From Bacillota bacterium (GTDB lineage: Bacteria > Eremiobacterota > SpSt-956 > JAKJGF01), in the NCBI GenBank assembly GCA_029555925.1, contig JAKPQU010000270.1, positions 1 to 9,302 on the forward strand: 9,302 nt of DNA, read 5' to 3'. This document shows, one piece after another, positions 6,878 through 9,302 of this stretch; position 1 is the first letter of the stretch, and the number at the start of each line of letters is the position of its first letter. A model generated the notes under the pieces. It had not been told where the DNA came from and searched no databases. It was given only the letters and a program-made list of their open reading frames with translations. Both the position numbers and the translations under genes were made by a program.

Positions 6878-8080
6878 TCAATAATTCTCCTGATATTTGT
6901 TAAACTCCTTCAGGGATATGTATTTACGTGCAGAACACTCTCTGCAGAGCAGAAGAAATTCATCGGCTGATTTGTAATCAGGCTCTTCAGGGAGAGAGGT
7001 TTTTTCATAGACTTTCTCGAATTTTTCTGCCAGTTCATGTGCTTTTTTAAGAGTATCTTCAATGGGAATTTCTCCTTTTTTTACAGATAATAGTTCCTTC
7101 TTAATAATACCTTTAACCTCTATAAGCGGCTCTCCCTCTGTCATCCAGTTAATACCTGAATATAAGAGTCTGAGCAGATTATATGCATTTTTCGGTCTGT
7201 ATTTACGGGCCGGCATTATTTCGTCTTCAGGGGCGTTCTTTAAAAATTCTTTCAGAATATCAAAACCCCTCTGAGGAAGGAGGCCCCTGTCATAAAGAGA
7301 TTGATAGAGGTCCGTAATAAGTTCCTTTGCTTCATAAGGAGTTTTACAAGGTATTTTTTCTGCCAGTATTTCACTTACCTGATCCATATTTAAATCAGGA
7401 TATTCACCTATAATCACTATAATCTGATTCTGAACTTTATATCTGTTTAATTTCTGCTGTATCTTTTTAAACTGACTCATGGCATAATGACCGAAACTTC
7501 CATAGATATATTTAGAAATAAACATAGATCTTTTTTTTCTCAATTCTTCTCCAATTTCCGTAATTTCAGTAACAAGAGGAGACCAGAGGGTTTCCAGTGT
7601 ATTTGCATCTGCCCTTAAACCCTGATATATAGCTTTCTGTACCTCCCAGTACTGACTGTCTGTCTCAGGGTTACGTATCTCATCGGGAGCGTTATAAATA
7701 CTTGCCGTAGCCGGAAAAGGTAAAAGAAAGATTCCTTTTTTATCCGTATCTGAAGACTCATCGGAAAGTCCCCAGGCCTGAGAGCCTACAATAGCTTCAT
7801 ATATAATCTCGTTTTTTAATTCCTTCCATTCATACTGGCTCCTGGAAATTTCGTGGAGTACATTTTGTTTCTGCACCACAAGCTGATCCCTCTGGCATGT
7901 AATTTTCCTGCCTCCGGGAGTTAATATTTCATAGGTGTTATAATAAAAACTCTGAACTCTTCCTACTGTGCCGGCTTTTAATATATAGCCGTCATCAGAC
8001 TTCTGAGGAGATTTTAATACTACATCTGTTCCTTTCGGAATAGTAATTGAATTTTCGTCAAGAGTAAATTTTTTATTCAT
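6878..8080 (-). CDS. RlaP-like nucleotidyltransferase (DNA polymerase beta superfamily) with extra N-terminal domain
   Basis: The 400-residue protein has a nucleotidyltransferase core with the motif GSQAWGLSDESSDTDKKG (99-116). Its G-S-x-A-x-G and S-D-x-D (D111, D113) are the superfamily metal-binding signature. Downstream, DSQYWEVQKA (141-150; D141 or E146 may be the third carboxylate) and ANTLETLWSP (159-168) fit the RlaP/PF10127 pattern. Residues about 180-400 are mainly helical and lysine-rich. Residues 1-72 are a separate beta-rich segment, perhaps an SH3/KOW-like barrel, not part of the core family. Known RlaP proteins accompany RNA ligases in RNA repair; no ligase is present here. Its substrate is unknown. 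It is the first gene of a coupled pair with the AlbA_2 ATPase. No Shine-Dalgarno precedes ATG 8080, and a TATAAT lies only seven bases upstream, so a leaderless transcript is possible. Confidence 0.85.
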   Translation of the reverse strand: MNKKFTLDENSITIPKGTDVVLKSPQKSDDGYILKAGTVGRVQSFYYNTYEILTPGGRKITCQRDQLVVQKQNVLHEISRSQYEWKELKNEIIYEAIVGSQAWGLSDESSDTDKKGIFLLPFPATASIYNAPDEIRNPETDSQYWEVQKAIYQGLRADANTLETLWSPLVTEITEIGEELRKKRSMFISKYIYGSFGHYAMSQFKKIQQKLNRYKVQNQIIVIIGEYPDLNMDQVSEILAEKIPCKTPYEAKELITDLYQSLYDRGLLPQRGFDILKEFLKNAPEDEIMPARKYRPKNAYNLLRLLYSGINWMTEGEPLIEVKGIIKKELLSVKKGEIPIEDTLKKAHELAEKFEKVYEKTSLPEEPDYKSADEFLLLCRECSARKYISLKEFNKYQENY

Positions 8081-8087
8081 AAAATAT

Positions 8088-8093
8088 ATTATA
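8088..8093 (-). promoter_or_regulatory. TATAAT next to the nucleotidyltransferase start (possible leaderless promoter)
   Basis: Minus-strand TATAAT ends seven bases before the ATG at 8080, which would put transcription start at or next to the start codon. No good -35 hexamer lies at 17 bases. This fits the missing ribosome binding site, but the region is very AT-rich. Confidence 0.35.
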
Positions 8094-8113
8094 TCATATA
8101 ATTTATTATGAAT

Positions 8114-8142
8114 ATTATAGTGTATTTCATAATTTATTGGAA
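8114..8142 (-). promoter_or_regulatory. Candidate promoter of the nucleotidyltransferase-AlbA pair inside the AT module
   Basis: On the minus strand TTCCAA (8142-8137), 17 bases, TATAAT (8119-8114). The -10 is perfect and the -35 is weak. The second copy of this block at 9153-9181 keeps the TATAAT. It would give a leader of about 27 bases without a Shine-Dalgarno sequence. Confidence 0.45.
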
Positions 8143-8151
8143 TTTAAGTGG

Positions 8152-8225
8152 TCGTGACGCGTAACGCGTAATGCGTGACATGTTTATGGCTCTGCGCATC
8201 ACACATTACGCTTTACGCATTACGA
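8152..8225 (+). repeat. Large heptamer hairpin, copy 1
   Basis: The left arm (8152-8178; heptamers such as GTAACGC) pairs with the right arm (8199-8225; TTACGCA type) at 23 of 27 positions around a 20-base loop. The right arm runs into the GAGG ribosome binding site at 8224-8227, so pairing could hide it. Copy 2 at 9192-9265 also pairs at 23 of 27, with three of the four mismatches at different positions or bases. Confidence 0.85.
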
Positions 8226-8227
8226 GG
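8224..8227 (+). promoter_or_regulatory. Ribosome binding site pointing to ATG 8237
   Basis: GAGG ends nine bases before ATG 8237 but 19 bases before ATG 8247, the first methionine in the CsgG-like frame. The 8237 frame encodes only MDSYESNYKRIS and stops at 8273-8275. Either re-initiation or a disrupted start is implied. Confidence 0.5.
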
Positions 8228-8236
8228 TTATTATTT

Positions 8237-8275
8237 ATGGATAGTTATGAAAGTAACTATAAAAGAATTTCCTGA
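8237..8275 (+). CDS. Possible 12-residue leader peptide overlapping the CsgG-like start
   Basis: ATG 8237 has the only well-spaced ribosome binding site (GAGG, nine bases). Its frame reads MDSYESNYKRIS then TGA, ending 26 bases after the start of the CsgG-like frame at 8247. The second copy keeps both ATGs and reads MDSYETNY in this frame. It could be a coupling leader, or the true N-terminus of a gene whose frame has been broken. The sequence does not decide. Confidence 0.25.
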   Translation: MDSYESNYKRIS

Positions 8276-8936
8276 TAAAAAAGAATTGCAGGAAGAACTG
8301 GCAAAAAAACTGAATGCACAGTATATTGTCACAGGATGGATCGAAAATATCGAAATAAAAGAAGATGATAAAAATATCAGTGACTGGTGGGACGGAGACA
8401 GGGATATCAAAGTGAAAAGACAGTACGCCATAGCAGAATTGAGAGCCAACCTTATAGATGGCTCTACACTGACAGTAATGGACTTTTTAGAAGGTAAAGG
8501 TACAGAAAACAAATTCGGTGTCAATGTAGAAGATTATGATATAGGCAGTTCTAAATTTGAAGAAACCATAGTGGGTATTGCCATTAAGAGTGCTGTTGCA
8601 GAGTTAAAAGAAGGAATTATAGAAGATACGAATAAAACATCCTATCAAAATGATGGCAGAGATTCCTCAGAAGGACTTGTTGCTTATGTTGACGGAGAGG
8701 AAGTTGTTATTAATACAGGCTCCGAAAAAGGAGTTAAAGAGGGAGATATATTTAATATTATCAAACTCATCAATATAACCGATCCTGAAACAGGCAATAT
8801 AATAAAAGTAAAAGAGGAGATAATTGCAGAAATTCACATTTTCCAGGTGGAAACAAAAAGTGCCACAGGTAAGGTTCAGAATTTAAAGGCCGGTTACTCT
8901 ATTCAGGTGAAAGATCGTGTCAGAAAAAAAATATAA
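8247..8936 (+). CDS. N-terminally short CsgG/FlgT_C-like protein
   Basis: The 229-residue protein matches the second half of CsgG-type domains at about 14-125: AKKLNAQYIVTGWI at 19-32 corresponds to the LGAdyivtG strand, followed by AELRANLIDGST and the ETIVGIAIKSAVAEL helix. A FlgT_C-like beta-barrel follows at about 143-226 (VDGEEVVINTGSEKGVKEGD, then DPETGNII, then VKDRVRK). Full-length relatives carry a signal peptide and about 70-80 further residues before the YIVTG strand; both are missing here, so export and pore formation are unlikely unless the start is misread. The open frame runs upstream to GTG 8175 only through repeat DNA, so I use ATG 8247. That ATG lacks a well-placed ribosome binding site. 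Possibly a truncated paralogue or a decaying gene; a related copy begins at about 9277. Confidence 0.7.
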   Translation: MKVTIKEFPDKKELQEELAKKLNAQYIVTGWIENIEIKEDDKNISDWWDGDRDIKVKRQYAIAELRANLIDGSTLTVMDFLEGKGTENKFGVNVEDYDIGSSKFEETIVGIAIKSAVAELKEGIIEDTNKTSYQNDGRDSSEGLVAYVDGEEVVINTGSEKGVKEGDIFNIIKLINITDPETGNIIKVKEEIIAEIHIFQVETKSATGKVQNLKAGYSIQVKDRVRKKI

Positions 8937-9152
8937 AATGTCTCCATTCATCTCCACCTGATTGCTTTGTTATGCAATATATGAACATATTATAGCCGGC
9001 TCATCAGATAAAGCTATAACTCTGGCAGTTATTTTACTCCTTATTTCTTTTGTTATTTTATTCACTGCAAGTAAACTTTTATTTTCATATGAAGTAAGGT
9101 GAGATACATTCACAGAATTTCAACGTAATTTCAATTATTAGCAACCTGTGTA
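8937..9152. other. Intergenic stretch without a convincing gene
   Basis: Two short open frames overlap here on opposite strands. On the plus strand, TTG 8962 to 9102 would encode 46 residues with one hydrophobic helix (AVILLLISFVILFTA); it has no ribosome binding site. On the minus strand, GTG 9113 to 8970 would encode 47 residues with a soluble, protein-like composition (AVNKITKEIRSKITARVIA) but also no ribosome binding site. The minus frame starts about 40 bases downstream of the leftward TATAAT in the repeated AT module. They cannot both be real; either could be a remnant. No terminator for the CsgG-like gene is evident. Confidence 0.5.
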
Positions 9153-9302
9153 ATTATAGTGTATTTCATAACTTATTAGAATTTAAGTTTGTCGTGACGC
9201 GTAACGCGTAACGCGTGACGGGTTTTAATCCCTGCGCATCACGCATTACGCTTTACACATCACGAGGTCATTATTTATGGATAGTTATGAAACTAACTAT
9301 AA
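9153..9302 (+). repeat. Long direct repeat, copy 2 (runs off the window)
   Basis: This copy of 8114-8262 contains the AT module (9153-9187), the hairpin (arms 9192-9218 and 9239-9265), GAGG at 9264-9267 and both start codons (9277, 9287). Its loop differs from copy 1 but allows an added GGG/CCC pairing. Homology continues to the last base of the window. Confidence 0.92.
9277..9302 (+). CDS. Start of a probable tandem CsgG-like paralogue (partial)
   Basis: The last 26 bases match the start region of the preceding gene with one substitution. From ATG 9287 the frame reads MKLTI, compared with MKVTI in the first gene; from ATG 9277 it reads MDSYETNY. The gene runs out of the window, so its identity rests on the repeated leader and these few codons only. 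Confidence 0.4.

Larger units (their letters stand above)
8114..8262 (+). repeat. Long direct repeat, copy 1 (leader and start of the CsgG-like gene)
   Basis: These 149 bases match 9153-9302 with about 17 differences by manual alignment (about 89% identity), including one single-base indel; nearly half of the changes are in the hairpin loop. The repeat covers the AT module, the heptamer hairpin, the GAGG ribosome binding site and the first codons. It points to a tandem duplication of a whole transcription unit about 1.04 kb long. Confidence 0.92.

Noticed and set aside
8175..8246. Upstream extension of the CsgG-like frame to GTG 8175
   Set aside because: These 24 codons are translated hairpin repeat, with no signal peptide and no ribosome binding site before GTG 8175.
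8152..9265. CRISPR array
   Set aside because: The repeated units are 7 bp with no spacers, and no cas genes are present.
8114..9302. Insertion sequence bounded by the 150-bp direct repeats
   Set aside because: The DNA between the copies encodes a CsgG-like protein and no transposase; tandem duplication explains it better.

Overview
The window looks like chromosomal DNA of an AT-rich diderm (Gram-negative-type) bacterium. The envelope evidence is a lipoprotein, a secreted lytic transglycosylase, a secreted NHL propeller and a CsgG/FlgT-type gene. The eukaryote-like kinase with a TolB-type propeller, the NHL protein and the repeat-filled intergenic gaps recall large-genome uncultured lineages. 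I cannot name the phylum from this sequence. There are no rRNA or tRNA genes, no CRISPR array and no recognisable transposase.

Layout: (1) 44-2674 (+), a Ser/Thr protein kinase fused to three Ig-like modules, one membrane segment and a seven-fold W-S propeller. (2) 2927-3835 (+), a secreted six-bladed NHL propeller. (3) 3932-4366 (-), a small coiled-coil lipoprotein, convergent with the NHL gene. (4) 4577-5572 (+), a secreted SLT-type lytic transglycosylase, divergent from the lipoprotein. (5) 6878-8080 and 5718-6875 (-), a translationally coupled pair: a DNA-polymerase-beta-superfamily (RlaP-like) nucleotidyltransferase followed by an AlbA_2/RecG-C-like ATPase. (6) 8247-8936 (+), a CsgG + FlgT_C-like gene without the usual CsgG N-terminus and without a signal peptide. 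(7) From 9277 the leader and first codons of gene 6 recur at about 89% identity, so a tandem paralogue probably starts there and runs out of the window.

The strongest unexplained signal is intergenic. Every gap between transcription units carries 7-bp-period arrays built on GTRA (or its complement TYAC), often as two facing arms that would form a long hairpin. Two further modules recur with them: a roughly 33-bp AT-rich block (three copies) and a 19-bp GTTGTGACCG...GGTCA palindrome (three copies). In three places the hairpin ends at or within about 5 bases of a Shine-Dalgarno sequence. In two places heptamers abut or overlap a stop codon.

Genes 1, 2, 3, 4 and 6 act at or face the envelope. 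The nucleotidyltransferase/AlbA pair is the only tight operon and the best candidate for an uncharacterised two-protein system. A functional link among the remaining genes is not shown by the sequence.
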